A DNA stretch of 5,164 nucleotides from positions 1 through 5,164 of the forward strand of contig JAUXFB010000133.1 in the NCBI GenBank assembly GCA_030620255.1, in the 5' to 3' direction. The position numbers and the translations under genes were made by a program. The first letter of the stretch is position 1. Each line of letters starts with the position of its first letter. The stretch is from Candidatus Aminicenantota bacterium (GTDB lineage Bacteria > Acidobacteriota > Aminicenantia > UBA2199). Shown piece by piece: positions 4,823-5,164 of this stretch. A model generated the notes under the pieces. The model saw only the letters and a list, made by a program, of their open reading frames with translations, did not search any database and was not told the DNA's origin.

Positions 4823-5164
4823 TTTAACCCCATTTTAGAAAGGATTCTTCTGTAATTTTCAGGGTCTGTATCTTTCTCTGTGTTTATTACAAGAACCCTT
4901 GATTTTTTTGTGATTTTAAGTTTACTCTTTGCATGTTTTAGATTTTTATCTTTCAATAAAGCAATAAGCCCGGCAAGTCCGGAAGCTCCCGATTCTCCAG
5001 CGATTATTCCTTCTTTGAAATATTCTGCCATTGCATCTTCAGCGTAATTGTCACTTATTGCAATAAAGAGATTTATAGAATCTTTTAAAATCGGCCATGC
5101 AACAAGTGATGGTATTCCACAGTTAAGCCCTGCCATAATAGTTTCCATTTTACCTTTAGCTGCA
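4819..5164 (-). CDS. dpaL: 2,3-diaminopropionate ammonia-lyase, C-terminal 114 residues
   Basis: The frame is open to the right edge, so this is the 3' end of a longer gene. A Met codon at 5148 is internal, since AAKGK precedes METIMAGLNCG in frame. The visible part is the C-terminal third of a fold-type II PLP enzyme. It contains KMETIMAGLNCGIPS, then AWPILKD, the small-residue loop AGESGASGLAGL and the terminal block INTEKDTDPENYRRIL, which resembles STEGDTD near the end of E. coli YgeX/DpaL. DpaL cleaves 2,3-diaminopropionate to pyruvate and two ammonia. The PLP lysine would lie outside the window. The stop codon overlaps the xdh ATG by four bases, marking one operon. ygeX and xdhD homologues co-occur in anaerobic uric acid/purine degradation clusters, so this gene probably serves that pathway. 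A threonine dehydratase or cysteine synthase relative is less likely given these motifs. Confidence 0.85.
   Translation of the reverse strand, partial: AAKGKMETIMAGLNCGIPSLVAWPILKDSINLFIAISDNYAEDAMAEYFKEGIIAGESGASGLAGLIALLKDKNLKHAKSKLKITKKSRVLVINTEKDTDPENYRRILSKMGLK

Noticed and set aside
5146..5148. ATG as the start of a separate small protein of 109 residues
   Set aside because: The frame continues upstream to the window edge with in-family residues (AAKGK), and the protein aligns as the C-terminal part of DpaL, so this is an internal methionine.

Overview
This is an AT-rich window from what looks like an anaerobic bacterium. The sequence alone does not identify the genus. The backbone, on the minus strand, is part of a selenium-dependent molybdenum-hydroxylase / purine-catabolism type locus. 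It contains the 3' end of a 2,3-diaminopropionate ammonia-lyase gene (dpaL/ygeX type, running off the right edge), a complete 853-residue fused [2Fe-2S]-molybdopterin hydroxylase of the XdhD / 'selenium-dependent xanthine dehydrogenase' type, and, at the left edge, the first 35 codons of a probable amidohydrolase that fits SsnA. DpaL, XdhD and SsnA homologues travel together in the ygeW-ygeX-ygeY-hyuA-ygfK-ssnA-xdhD type clusters. The dpaL stop and xdh start overlap as ATGA, so the two are probably translationally coupled.

Between the hydroxylase and the amidohydrolase lies about 2 kb that does not belong to this pathway. It holds a full-length E. coli-type cyclopropane-fatty-acyl-phospholipid synthase on the plus strand, convergent with xdh and with its own promoter-like sequence. 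It also holds a compact mobile element, 211-988: a REP-associated (Y1, HUH) transposase on the minus strand, flanked by inverted copies of a short GGATGTGTCCC-type repeat. One copy lies on the left and two lie in exact 23-bp tandem on the right.

The most informative observation is that this 2-kb segment is bracketed by a diverged 40-bp direct repeat (167-206 and 2251-2290; 34/40 identical, no gaps, all six differences transitions). The right copy is the last codons, stop codon and trailer of xdh. The left copy would read PLKKKTKKD-stop against PLKKKVKKN-stop in xdh, with the stop in register. The left copy is therefore a remnant of an xdh 3' end directly upstream of the ssnA-like gene and directly abutting the end of the transposase element. 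I infer an ancestral dpaL-xdh-ssnA order that was later split, with either a duplicated xdh tail or a lost second xdh copy.

No gene-free stretch exceeds about 170 bases. The gaps hold the ssnA promoter and xdh remnant (107-232), the element's right-hand repeats and the cfa promoter (905-1070), and a hairpin between the convergent cfa and xdh genes (2190-2260). I found no RNA gene, CRISPR array or riboswitch.
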